Shown: positions 1-6,818, counted from the stretch's first letter. The stretch: DNA of 64,000 bases from Nanohaloarchaea archaeon SW_7_43_1 (GCA_003009795.1 PXPE01000001.1:446739-510738), one strand, 5' to 3'. Made by a program: numbers and translations. Notes: generated by a model not told the origin, from the letters alone.

Positions 1-510
1 TGAAATATCTTCAGGCTGCTCAACATCGGTTTTTCCTTCATCGTCAGCGTAGCGGCCGGCGCGCTGCTCCCAGTCATCACAAGTCATTTTCACACGCAAT
101 GTAGCTATAGGTTCATCAGATGCCTTACTTCGTGGAGCACTCAAGGATGCTGCATCAAGACGGCCCTCTCCGATCAGCGGCTCTCCTGAGTAGGCATGCT
201 CCAGCTTCCGAGCATCCGCAACCAGATCAGCTTTCTCGTTCTCAGATCTGAACTTTGTAGCCGCAGTACCGTCTTCATCGGTCTCGTAACCGTTCTCTTC
301 AGCAGCCTGCCTTTGCGCAGTACCATTATCGAGATGATCTATTCCGAACTCCACGCTGAGATCAGATGCATGCTTGCTGGTTCCCGTTCCACGACCACCG
401 GAGATAGCTAATATATAGTCGCTCGGCTCCTGGTCGCTTTCAAGAAGATCCTCGTACTTGCTCTTCAATAAGTCGTGTCTTTCCGGTAGCGGCCGTGAGT
501 CATAACTCAT
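1..510 (-). CDS. cmk: Cytidylate kinase, partial (runs off window start)
   Basis: The minus strand is open from an ATG at 508-510 to base 1 with no stop, so only the N-terminal 170 residues are visible. Residues 38-45 (GGRGTGTS) form a P-loop of the archaeal CMP-kinase type, followed by a motif in which the enzyme usually reads FGxxHxxxG (here FGIDHLDNG). The family phosphorylates CMP/dCMP with ATP in the cytoplasm. It lies about 100 bp downstream of the pyrophosphatase gene on the same strand and may share its transcript. The C-terminal half is outside the window, so full-length integrity cannot be judged. Another P-loop nucleotide kinase is possible. Confidence 0.8.
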   Translation of the reverse strand, partial: MSYDSRPLPERHDLLKSKYEDLLESDQEPSDYILAISGGRGTGTSKHASDLSVEFGIDHLDNGTAQRQAAEENGYETDEDGTAATKFRSENEKADLVADARKLEHAYSGEPLIGEGRLDAASLSAPRSKASDEPIATLRVKMTCDDWEQRAGRYADDEGKTDVEQPEDIS

Positions 511-606
511 GGGATTTTATTAATAATACTAAAAGCTAAAAGCGTATCATTCCGTGCTCAGAAGCGGATGTTCATCAGGCAAGCCAGTGGAGGAATTACC
601 TATTTA

Positions 607-1137
607 CTAAAAGTTCTGCTCGTAAAGTTCCTGACTTCTCTCAATTGCTTCATGTGCTTCTTCTTTTCCTCCCCAGCCTTCGATCTCTACTTCTTTCTTA
701 GGCTCGAGGTTCTTGTAGGTGGCGAAGAACTCCGCGATCTCTTCCTTTCTATGTCTGTTTACATCGTTAAGATCTTCTACATTGTTCCACCTAGGATCTT
801 CGGTAGGTACTGCGATAATATTGTCGTCCTGTTCTCCATCGTCATCCATGTAGAGAATACCTACTGGTCTTACCTCAATGACACATCCCGGGAAAGTGGA
901 GTGTGTTGTGAGAACTAGGATATCCATTGGATCGCCGTCTTCATAGTAGGCTCGTGGTATAAAGCCGTAGTCTCCTGGATAGTTGATAGAAGCGTAGAGA
1001 ACACGGTCAAGCACCACGCTCTCTTTGTCCTTATCGTATTCGTATTTGTTCTGGGTTCCTGTCGGGTTTTCGATTACAGCGTAAATTTCCTCCGGAGCGT
1101 TAGGCCCGGTATCGTAGTCATGCCATTTATTTACCAT
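607..1137 (-). CDS. ppa: Inorganic pyrophosphatase, family I
   Basis: This 176-residue protein hydrolyses pyrophosphate to two phosphates and pulls biosynthetic reactions forward in the cytoplasm. Its length matches the single-domain prokaryotic family. Diagnostic motifs are YPGDYGF, DGDPMD (the family signature with metal-binding Asp residues) and DDGEQDDNIIAVP. The protein is strongly acidic, as expected in a salt-in halophile. The start ATG at 1135-1137 gives the usual short N-terminus before the conserved Glu. It lies between a small zinc-ribbon gene upstream and cmk downstream, all on the minus strand. Confidence 0.97.
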   Translation of the reverse strand: MVNKWHDYDTGPNAPEEIYAVIENPTGTQNKYEYDKDKESVVLDRVLYASINYPGDYGFIPRAYYEDGDPMDILVLTTHSTFPGCVIEVRPVGILYMDDDGEQDDNIIAVPTEDPRWNNVEDLNDVNRHRKEEIAEFFATYKNLEPKKEVEIEGWGGKEEAHEAIERSQELYEQNF

Positions 1138-1191
1138 AATTAATCAACTTTACTGGATTCTAGGAGATTTAAAACTGCTTCGAACCTGAAA

Positions 1192-1344
1192 TTATTTTTG
1201 GTTAAGGTTATTTGCAGCAAGTCTTACCATAGAAATATCTCTAACCTCGCCACAGTCGCTGCAAACGACTTTTACCCAGTCTACTTCTGGTTTTTCTACT
1301 GAGTCGACATTCAGATTCCGATCACAGTTCTCACATTCAACCAT
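1192..1344 (-). CDS. Small zinc-ribbon protein (50 aa)
   Basis: A 50-residue frame opens with ATG at 1342-1344 and ends with TAA at 1192-1194. It has two CxxC knuckles, CENC near residue 4 and CSDC near residue 28, about 20 residues apart, which is the layout of a zinc ribbon. It sits 54 bp upstream of ppa on the same strand. A TTATATAA box at 1378-1385 lies about 37 bp before the ATG. Similar mini zinc ribbons occur elsewhere in this window. The function is unknown; the cysteine pattern and the absence of internal stops are the only support. Confidence 0.6.
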   Translation of the reverse strand: MVECENCDRNLNVDSVEKPEVDWVKVVCSDCGEVRDISMVRLAANNLNQK

Positions 1345-1377
1345 GTTATTTCTCCCTATGTAAAGTTGGAAAACGAA

Positions 1378-1385
1378 TTATATAA
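1378..1385. promoter_or_regulatory. TATA box between divergent zinc-ribbon gene and tRNA-Val
   Basis: TTATATAA is a palindromic archaeal TATA element. It lies 40-47 bp before tRNA-Val on the plus strand and about 37 bp before the zinc-ribbon ATG on the minus strand, so it could serve either or both. Confidence 0.5.
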
Positions 1386-1424
1386 GCCTAACTAAAGAAT
1401 CCATTTTACTTGATAGAACCTTTG

Positions 1425-1609
1425 GGGTTCGTGGTCTAGTTGGTTATGACACCGCCTTGACACCCGAGAATTCTCGAAGACTGAAGCCAGAGGAGTTTTT
1501 GAACCCTCCGAAACCTAGGTTTCAGCATAGATTCGAGGATAAGAAAAAATATTTGGATTTTCAATGGACAAATTGGCGGAGATCCCCGGTTCGAATCCGG
1601 GCGAACCCA
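1425..1609 (+). tRNA. tRNA-Val(GAC) with 111-nt intron
   Basis: The acceptor stem GGGTTCG (1425-1431) pairs with CGAACCC (1602-1608), with discriminator A1609. The D stem is GTC/GAC, and the T arm is CCGG-type around loop TTCGAAT (1590-1596). The anticodon stem CCGCC (1452-1456) pairs with GGCGG (1575-1579), and the loop TTGACA + T gives anticodon GAC. An intron of about 111 nt (1463-1573) lies at position 37/38 and fits a slightly relaxed bulge-helix-bulge. The intron contains two perfect palindromes, CGAGAATTCTCG at 1465-1476 and GAAACCTAGGTTTC at 1510-1523, so it is probably strongly folded. Confidence 0.93.
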
Positions 1610-1644
1610 CTATTATTTTTATTCATCAGAGCTAAATCATCAAC

Positions 1645-1977
1645 GTGCTATCAAATAAACTTAGTATTGTAAAAAAGCTAATAATCGGATTAGTAATTTT
1701 ATTCGCTATGGTTGGAGCAGGACTGTTTTATGCAGTTCACACGGCACAAATGTGTACTCAAAGCGCAACAACGCAATACAGGATAGCAGAAAATACCAAG
1801 ACAGGTGAAATTGTTCACAAGAGTTTTTCGGCTAATGGAGATCCTGACTGTAGAAGTGATGACTGGAATGAGTTTCCCAATCATTACAGAACCAATTTAA
1901 GCCAGAGTGAAATACAGGAATACTGTTCAGAGAATCCTGAAAAACGGCGCTGTGAACTAAGGCGAAAATTTGATTAA
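1645..1977 (+). CDS. Small membrane-anchored hypothetical protein
   Basis: A 110-residue frame starts with GTG at 1645, between tRNA-Val and tRNA-Met. Residues about 10-31 form one hydrophobic membrane segment after a Lys-rich start, so the remainder should face outside. That part holds four cysteines (near residues 36, 68, 93 and 98) that could form disulfides. I do not recognise a family. The start is uncertain because no ATG or clear Shine-Dalgarno sequence is present. Membrane topology and a full-length open frame between two RNA genes support it moderately. Confidence 0.55.
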   Translation: MLSNKLSIVKKLIIGLVILFAMVGAGLFYAVHTAQMCTQSATTQYRIAENTKTGEIVHKSFSANGDPDCRSDDWNEFPNHYRTNLSQSEIQEYCSENPEKRRCELRRKFD

Positions 1978-2081
1978 CATCTTGGCCTTCAGAGTTCAGG
2001 CAGCTTTCATAAGTTTAACCAGCCCAATAATTGAGTACGTCGAGGGCAGTTGAGCCAGACGCGATTGCTGCTTATGATAAT

Positions 2082-2099
2082 GGAACTTTCGAAAGTTCC
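2082..2099. repeat. 18-bp perfect palindrome abutting tRNA-Met
   Basis: GGAACTTTCGAAAGTTCC reads the same on both strands and ends one base before the first base of the mature tRNA at 2101. As RNA it would form a hairpin with a TCGA loop in the tRNA leader. Confidence 0.7.
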
Positions 2100-2100
2100 T

Positions 2101-2265
2101 GGGAAAGTAGCTCAGCGGTTAGAGCGCTGCGCTCATACTAAGTTATGAGCGATGAGGTCGGAGACGACCGATGATTAAAACATCTATCATTGGTTCAGAG
2201 TTTCAAACACTGAAGCCGCCTTATGAGTTACGCAGAGGTCCCGGGTTCAATTCCCGGCTTTCCCA
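2101..2265 (+). tRNA. tRNA-Met(CAT), probably elongator, with 92-nt intron
   Basis: The acceptor GGGAAAG (2101-2107) pairs with CTTTCCC (2258-2264), discriminator A2265. The D arm is GCTC/GAGC and the T loop is TTCAATT. The anticodon stem CTGCG (2127-2131) pairs with CGCAG (2231-2235), with loop CTCATA + A. The intron 2138-2229 fits a canonical bulge-helix-bulge: CTCA (2132-2135) pairs with TGAG (2224-2227) and TAAG (2139-2142) pairs with CTTA (2220-2223). CAT could mean elongator Met or Ile2. The presence of tRNA-Ile(TAT) in this window makes Met more likely, and the initiator is unlikely from the G1-C72 pair. The intron holds a GGTCG-GAGA-CGACC tetraloop hairpin. Confidence 0.92.
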
Positions 2266-2315
2266 TCAGCGGTTTTCGGTTCTTCATTTAAAATTTCGAC
2301 TACAAATGTTCTAGT

Positions 2316-2843
2316 ATGAAGGAGCTGGCTTACTGCCAAAAATGCGGGACAGAACTGGAGTCGAGGAAGCATGAGGACCGGGAGAGATACTACTGTCCTG
2401 AATGCTCAGATATCCTTTACCGTAATTCTATACCTGTGGCAGGCGTTTTTGTTGTGCGAGGAGATGAAGTTCTACTCATAAAACGGGGTAATGAACCACA
2501 TAAAAACGAATGGAGCTACCCTGCCGGTTATCTTGAGTTCGATGAGAAGCCGGAGGAAGGCGCTGTCAGGGAGCTTAAAGAGGAAACAAGTTTAACTGCA
2601 GATCAGAAAGAGCTGGAACTTGTCACTACAATCCATCTTGAGCATCCTGACAAGTACGTTGTTGGGAACGCATACACGGTCAGCTTTGACCAGACTGAAG
2701 GGGAAATTGAAGCGGGTAGTGACGCGAAGGATGCAGAGTTCTTGACGGTTGAGGAAATGAGATCGAAAGTCTCTCAGATAGAGTCGCCGAAGATTATAGA
2801 GGCGGCAGAGGAAGCTATTCGAACTGTCAATCGTCAGGGTTAA
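2316..2843 (+). CDS. NUDIX hydrolase with N-terminal zinc ribbon
   Basis: This is a 175-residue protein. The N-terminal 35 residues hold a zinc ribbon (CQKC ... CPEC), as in NudC-like and ADP-ribose pyrophosphatase-like enzymes. The catalytic NUDIX box runs G-x5-E-x7-REL-x-EE near residues 70-92 (GYLEFDE ... RELKEE). The family hydrolyses nucleoside diphosphates linked to another group; the exact substrate cannot be read from the sequence. It lies 50 bp after tRNA-Met and 27 bp before sufC on the same strand. ATG at 2316 places the zinc ribbon immediately at the N-terminus. Confidence 0.9.
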   Translation: MKELAYCQKCGTELESRKHEDRERYYCPECSDILYRNSIPVAGVFVVRGDEVLLIKRGNEPHKNEWSYPAGYLEFDEKPEEGAVRELKEETSLTADQKELELVTTIHLEHPDKYVVGNAYTVSFDQTEGEIEAGSDAKDAEFLTVEEMRSKVSQIESPKIIEAAEEAIRTVNRQG

Positions 2844-2870
2844 TGAATCTTTAGGCTTCAATAATTATAT

Positions 2871-3617
2871 ATGAGTTTTGAAGTAAAAGATCTTGAAGTA
2901 TCAGTTGAAGATGAGAAAATTGTAAAAGGTATTTCTCTTGAGGTTGATCCTGGAGAAATCCATGCTGTCATGGGTCCAAATGGTTCCGGTAAATCAACTC
3001 TCTGCAAGTCCTTGATGGGTAACCCGGAATACACCATTGACTCCGGAAGCATTCTGATTGATGGAGAGGATGTTACTGATGAAGAAACAGACGAAAGAGC
3101 AAGAGAGGGTCTTTTCCTTGGATTCCAGTACCCCGCTGAAATTTCAGGTATCAGCGTCGCCGAGTTTCTGAAGGAAGCGATCAACGCTCAAAGAGAGGAA
3201 GAAGATAAAGAACCGATTTCCCAGAGTGATTTCCGTGATCTTCTGAAGGAGAAGCTTGAACTCCTTGATATGGATGAAGAATACGCACGGCGTTACCTGA
3301 ACGAAGGATTCTCGGGTGGAGAGAAGAAGAGGAATGAGATCCTTCAGATGGCGGTTTTACAGCCAAAGTATGCTATGTTAGACGAAATAGATTCCGGTCT
3401 GGATATTGATGCACTGGAAATTGTGGCAGATGGTATCAATAAGCTGGCAGAAGAGGACCGTGGAATGCTGATGATCACCCATTACCAGAGAATACTTGAT
3501 TATGTGGAACCGGACAGAGTACATGTTATGATTGATGGAGAAATAGTTAAGTCCGGGGGCCCAGAACTGGCCCATAAACTGGAAGATGAGGGCTACGAAT
3601 GGGCTAAGAAGAAGTAG
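2871..3617 (+). CDS. sufC: Fe-S cluster assembly ATPase SufC
   Basis: A 248-residue ABC ATPase of the SUF pathway. Walker A is GPNGSGKST, the signature region is FSGGEKKRNEILQ, and Walker B plus D-loop is MLDEIDSGLD; the SGGEKKRNE wording is specific to SufC rather than transport ATPases. SufC normally works in a SufBC2D scaffold that builds Fe-S clusters in the cytoplasm. Here no sufB or sufD is adjacent: the next gene is on the opposite strand. The partners must lie elsewhere or be missing. It may share a transcript with the NUDIX gene. Confidence 0.96.
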   Translation: MSFEVKDLEVSVEDEKIVKGISLEVDPGEIHAVMGPNGSGKSTLCKSLMGNPEYTIDSGSILIDGEDVTDEETDERAREGLFLGFQYPAEISGISVAEFLKEAINAQREEEDKEPISQSDFRDLLKEKLELLDMDEEYARRYLNEGFSGGEKKRNEILQMAVLQPKYAMLDEIDSGLDIDALEIVADGINKLAEEDRGMLMITHYQRILDYVEPDRVHVMIDGEIVKSGGPELAHKLEDEGYEWAKKK

Positions 3618-3644
3618 AATGCTTTCTGTAGTCCTTGATTATAC

Positions 3645-3848
3645 CTAGCTTTCTGCTTTGTTCTTGTTTTCCCGGTTGAGGAAGTCTTTCATCATCTGTT
3701 CCAGCATACTGAGCTGTTCTTGGCTTCCCAAGTTCTGGTTTCCGCACGGACAGTTTTCAGGTTCCAGTTCGGACTGGAGTTGGCGACCGCAGTCTTTGCA
3801 TTCCCAGTTTTTCATTGTCTCAACGTTTTTTTGCTCGTTTTTATTCAT
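3645..3848 (-). CDS. Small zinc-ribbon protein (67 aa)
   Basis: A short acidic protein with a zinc ribbon, CKDC then CPCG about 15 residues later, followed by a C-terminal helix rich in Met, Glu and Asn. The start could be the first ATG (3846-3848) or an internal Met about 11 residues later. It converges with sufC and lies divergent from the next small zinc protein, with TTTATAAA at 3886-3893 between the two. The function is unknown; such proteins are often nucleic-acid or protein-binding adaptors, but nothing here shows that. Confidence 0.6.
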   Translation of the reverse strand: MNKNEQKNVETMKNWECKDCGRQLQSELEPENCPCGNQNLGSQEQLSMLEQMMKDFLNRENKNKAES

Positions 3849-3885
3849 AAGAGTTCTACCGGAATACCGGTAAACTGCTCGCTTC

Positions 3886-3893
3886 TTTATAAA
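3886..3893. promoter_or_regulatory. TATA box between divergent zinc-ribbon genes
   Basis: TTTATAAA, a palindromic TATA element, is centred about 42-44 bp from both flanking start codons (3848 minus, 3934 plus). Confidence 0.5.
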
Positions 3894-3933
3894 GCCAGTA
3901 ACGATAATTGAGGGTTACGAGGTCTGAAGGGGT

Positions 3934-4137
3934 ATGATAAAATTTGTGTGTGAAAGCTGTGGGGAGAGTATTGAGGAAAATGTTTTACCAGGAAAACATA
4001 CCGTGATTGGCACGGTCAGAAAACTTGATAGCAGAGGGGAATGCTGTCAGGATCCTCAGTACTATGATTCCAGAGGCTTCAGGGAAAACATGGTAAAGCC
4101 AAATCTGAGAGATATGGTTACCTCCCTGTCAGCCTGA
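3934..4137 (+). CDS. Small cysteine-rich protein (67 aa)
   Basis: This 67-residue frame starts ATG and begins MIKFVCESCGE, with a CxxC knuckle at residues 6-9 and a CC pair near residue 37, so it may bind one metal. It ends 5 bp before the convergent fibrillarin gene. A TATA element lies about 40 bp upstream. I do not recognise a family. Support comes from the Cys pattern, the fitted intergenic space and the promoter; it could still be spurious. Confidence 0.5.
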   Translation: MIKFVCESCGESIEENVLPGKHTVIGTVRKLDSRGECCQDPQYYDSRGFRENMVKPNLRDMVTSLSA

Positions 4138-4142
4138 CCAAC

Positions 4143-4793
4143 TCATTCTTTTTTCTTCAGTTTTAGAAAAAGATGATCCTTCTCATAAGGTTCTAAGGTA
4201 GTTTCTGCGAGAATCTCGAAATACTCCTCAATTTTCTCTCGGACATCATTGAATATTTTCCCGGGTTCTTCCGAGGTCGAAATAGATTTAGCTTTCACAG
4301 CCAGAAGTCCTGTTCCGTCATCTTTCATGTATTTTTCACAGTTTCTTATGAATATCTCCGCCTGATCGCTCTGTGATATATCTTGGAAAACTATGTCACA
4401 TTTCTCAACTATTTCTGAATACTTCTCAGGTTTCCGGGCGTTCCCCAATATCGGCGCAATATTTTCCCGGTCTTCCGCCACTTCCAAAAGATCCCGGATA
4501 ACTGTTTCAGAGTATTCGACCGCGTAGATGAATCCTTCTGAGACTATATCGGAGAAATGTGAAACTGTAGTACCGGAGGCTGCACCAAGATAGAGGATTT
4601 CGCTGTCTCTCTTAATTCCGAGATTAACATCTTTCATAACAGCTGCTCCCGCCTTGGAACGGTTTGGATCCCATTTCCTATATTTTTGGTTATTTTCTTT
4701 CACAAATTTTTCGCCGTAGACTGACTCTCCAGAGGCGGCTTCAGTGTAGATACTGGTGTTCTTCTTGAAGATTCTAGTTTGTATTTGTTTCAT
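4143..4793 (-). CDS. flpA: Fibrillarin-like rRNA/tRNA 2'-O-methyltransferase
   Basis: A 216-residue methyltransferase of the box C/D RNP that adds 2'-O-methyl groups to rRNA and tRNA under guide-RNA direction. The SAM fold includes LYLGAASGTTVSHFSDIV (motif I), AVEYS (motif II) and the fibrillarin-type DIVFQDISQSDQ. I chose ATG at 4791-4793 because it overlaps the nop5 stop as ATGA and gives the family N-terminus; the frame extends 13 codons further into nop5. It is translationally coupled to nop5, as in most archaea. Confidence 0.95.
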   Translation of the reverse strand: MKQIQTRIFKKNTSIYTEAASGESVYGEKFVKENNQKYRKWDPNRSKAGAAVMKDVNLGIKRDSEILYLGAASGTTVSHFSDIVSEGFIYAVEYSETVIRDLLEVAEDRENIAPILGNARKPEKYSEIVEKCDIVFQDISQSDQAEIFIRNCEKYMKDDGTGLLAVKAKSISTSEEPGKIFNDVREKIEEYFEILAETTLEPYEKDHLFLKLKKKE

Positions 4794-5548
4794 CCTGACT
4801 CCTGTTTTAGTTCTTCGTATTTTTCTCTGCATTCCTCTCTCAGCTGATCACCTTTGAATTTCTCGCCATACTGGTCGAGTCTTGCCGCCATGGCAGCTTT
4901 GTTCGCCAGAAATCGAGCCATTTTACCTCTTTCATCTTCGGGTAGAGAGTTGACGAAGTTGTGCTGGAAGATCACACCGTGTTTTGGTGGCGTTCCCTTC
5001 CCTTTCAGATAACGGAAAAGCGCCTTCTCAGCTCCTAGCATTTGAATAGTTGAACTTGGTTTTCTTGCTAGCTCTTCCAGCCCTCCTGCTAGAGATACGA
5101 TTCTTGCGGTGAGAAGAGGACCGAGCAGTGCGCCAAGATTCTCCATCTCATCTTCAACAATCTCTTCCACATATTCCTCTAGTTCGTCCCGCATTTCTAC
5201 TTTTTTCTTGAGGCTGGAGTATATTTTCTCCAGAATTTTCTCATCCGCAGGCTCAAGTGGGGAACCTGTCGAGGATTCCGCCATCTCGGAGAATGAATCG
5301 AGGTTTTTCCGGTTTATACCGTCAGATAGTATCTTTACCAGTTGTTCGTCCTTAGTGATTTCTTTCTCCAGCTCAGGGAAATGTAGTGAGTAAAGATCCC
5401 GGAATCTTTCCATCTCGGCGTTGAAGTTCTTATTACTTTCATCAAGAAACTCTACGGCTTTCATCATGAACCTGTCACGGTTCTTGTTCTCCTTTAGCTT
5501 CTCTCTGGTCTTTTCCAGAGCTTTCTTCCTTTTATCCTCATTTGACAT
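4790..5548 (-). CDS. nop5: Nop5 (Nop56/58-like) box C/D RNP scaffold, short form
   Basis: A 252-residue protein with a coiled coil (about residues 55-130) and the Nop domain (about 135-235), with GALLGPLLTARIVSLAGG, the LGAEKALFRYLKGKG stretch and KHGVIFQH, the surface that binds L7Ae and the guide RNA. Nop5 in other archaea is about 370-400 residues. Here the N-terminal domain of about 120 residues, which holds fibrillarin, is absent, replaced by a Lys/Glu-rich helix of about 50 residues. The upstream gene ends 2 bp before this ATG and does not resemble the lost domain. It is coupled to flpA by an ATGA overlap. Confidence 0.9.
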   Translation of the reverse strand: MSNEDKRKKALEKTREKLKENKNRDRFMMKAVEFLDESNKNFNAEMERFRDLYSLHFPELEKEITKDEQLVKILSDGINRKNLDSFSEMAESSTGSPLEPADEKILEKIYSSLKKKVEMRDELEEYVEEIVEDEMENLGALLGPLLTARIVSLAGGLEELARKPSSTIQMLGAEKALFRYLKGKGTPPKHGVIFQHNFVNSLPEDERGKMARFLANKAAMAARLDQYGEKFKGDQLREECREKYEELKQESG

Positions 5549-5550
5549 TG

Positions 5551-5991
5551 TCAGTCACTGAACTCCACGTCGAGCCCCAGCATTCTCATCTTCATTCTAA
5601 CCTGTTTCTCGTTTCTTCCGAGCTCTTCTGCTATCTCGTCTGGCTCTCTGTTCAGATTGTTCTGTATCATGAATCTTTTCTCCCACTGGGAAAAGCCGTT
5701 CCACTCATCTATATCATCAAGTTCTTTCTGAAGATCAGATTCTTTCTCAAGAAATTCCTTCAGCTCTTGGTTGCCCATTTTTTTCCTGTTGTTTGTCAGG
5801 TGCTCTATTTCTCTTGGATCAAAAGCAGCCGGAATCTTGCTTTTTCCTTCCTCCTCTGCCTTTTCTATAATATCTCTTTCATTTTCTCGAGTTTCGATTT
5901 CTGTCTCACGTTCTTCCGGGTCCGAGGTTTGCTCTTCCAGAAGCTCCTTCGCCTTATCTGCGAGGTAATCCTGGTATTTGTCCTGTTCCAT
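5551..5991 (-). CDS. Acidic protein with SANT/HTH-like C-terminus
   Basis: A 146-residue protein, mostly charged helices. The C-terminal 45 residues resemble a Myb/SANT or other helix-turn-helix unit: a Trp-Glu-Lys-Arg start, a helix with IAEELGRN, then QVRMKMRMLGLD. Its stop lies 2 bp before the Nop5 start, so it is almost certainly the first gene of a three-gene operon with nop5 and flpA. I do not recognise a family. Its position suggests a link to the C/D RNP, but that is inference only. Confidence 0.75.
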   Translation of the reverse strand: MEQDKYQDYLADKAKELLEEQTSDPEERETEIETRENERDIIEKAEEEGKSKIPAAFDPREIEHLTNNRKKMGNQELKEFLEKESDLQKELDDIDEWNGFSQWEKRFMIQNNLNREPDEIAEELGRNEKQVRMKMRMLGLDVEFSD

Positions 5992-6042
5992 ACAATATTA
6001 TCACTCTAAAGCTTGAAAAAACTCAACCAAATCCCATCCAAC

Positions 6043-6050
6043 TTATTTAA
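6043..6050 (+). promoter_or_regulatory. TATA box for tRNA-Gly
   Basis: TTATTTAA lies 34-41 bp before the first base of tRNA-Gly, which predicts a leader of roughly ten bases. Confidence 0.5.
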
Positions 6051-6083
6051 GAAAATAACGAGCAAACCCATCTACACAGTCAT

Positions 6084-6217
6084 GCGGTGTTGGTCCAGCG
6101 GCTAAGACTCTGGCCTTCCAAGCCTCAAGTCCTCCGATAAAGAGGATGAGGACAGAGAAGAGGTATGCTCTTCGAAGAAGACAGCCAGCGACCCGGGTTC
6201 GAGTCCCGGACACCGCA
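6084..6217 (+). tRNA. tRNA-Gly(TCC) with 62-nt intron
   Basis: The acceptor GCGGTGT (6084-6090) pairs with ACACCGC (6210-6216), discriminator A6217. The T arm is CCGGG/CCCGG around TTCGAGT (6198-6204). The anticodon stem CTGGC (6110-6114) pairs with GCCAG (6184-6188); the loop CTTCCA + A gives anticodon TCC. The intron 6121-6182 sits at 37/38, with the central helix CTTC (6115-6118) pairing with GAAG (6177-6180). The intron contains hairpins TCCTC/GAGGA and GAAGAG/CTCTTC. A decayed copy of the tRNA 3' end lies 570 bp downstream. Confidence 0.94.
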
Positions 6218-6316
6218 TGCAATAATTTCCAATAATAATTTAAATTCAAAACCTTCTTTCTAGAGAAGATGGCGGTATTTAATTTTTGCCTCTAGATATT
6301 CAGACAGACTAGTAAG

Positions 6317-6655
6317 ATGTCAGATACGGACCTAGAAAGTTTCGAAGATTATATCCTTGAAAATACAGATTATACAGATAAGGTCAAAGCTTTTTCCGGT
6401 ATGGAGTATGACGAGGCTGTCGAGGTAGTTGAAGCTCTCGAAGAAGAACCCGGGATGCAAGAGGTTCTTAGAGAACTAAAGACGGGTTCTCGTGAGATTG
6501 GGGAGATTTGGCAGGGTCCGTATTCTACTCACTATATCAACGAATTACAGTCTCGTGGACTTAATGATATAGAAGGTGTAAATGATATAGAAGTAAGAAT
6601 TACTGTCCCCGGCCGTCTTTACATGGAGTACGTTTCAGAATATGAAAATCTTTAG
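6317..6655 (+). CDS. Acidic hypothetical protein (112 aa)
   Basis: A 112-residue acidic protein with no recognised domain. The N-terminal half is predicted helical. It is the only gene between tRNA-Gly and the decayed tRNA-Gly 3' copy at 6765-6787, a position that would fit cargo of an old integrated element. ATG at 6317 follows a CTAGTAAG stretch without a clear Shine-Dalgarno sequence. No function is proposed. Confidence 0.65.
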   Translation: MSDTDLESFEDYILENTDYTDKVKAFSGMEYDEAVEVVEALEEEPGMQEVLRELKTGSREIGEIWQGPYSTHYINELQSRGLNDIEGVNDIEVRITVPGRLYMEYVSEYENL

Positions 6656-6764
6656 CCCATGAACTGTTGTTCTTCCCCAAGAGGGCAGTCGTAATTTCGA
6701 CCGGATTGACTGTAGAGAATTGCCCGGTATATCCGAGAATATCCATTGAAAAGTAAGGAGATAA

Positions 6765-6787
6765 GGGTTCAAATCTTGGACGCCGCA
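6765..6787 (+). repeat. Decayed copy of tRNA-Gly 3' end
   Basis: The 23 bases match the tRNA-Gly 3' end (6195-6217) at 18 positions, and all five differences are transitions: GGGTTC, then TC, GGAC and CCGCA are conserved. No matching 5' half or acceptor partner is evident nearby. Confidence 0.5.
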
Positions 6788-6818
6788 AATTGTTTCGGTT
6801 CGAAGTTAGTTCTTTACA

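Noticed and set aside
1457-1672. 71-codon open frame across the tRNA-Val intron
   Set aside because: It spans both exons of the tRNA and shows no LAGLIDADG or other homing-endonuclease motif; the RNA structure explains the region.
5542-6009. 155-codon plus-strand frame rich in Leu and Phe
   Set aside because: It is the antisense of the Glu/Lys-rich SANT-like gene; such hydrophobic shadows occur opposite all acidic genes here.
6043-6249. Minus-strand open frame over tRNA-Gly
   Set aside because: It is the reverse strand of the tRNA and its intron, with no protein features.
6656-6818. Complete fourth or split tRNA gene ending at 6787
   Set aside because: The T stem beside the GGGTTCAAATC loop does not pair (two mismatches and two wobbles) and no 5' half with a complementary acceptor stem is present.
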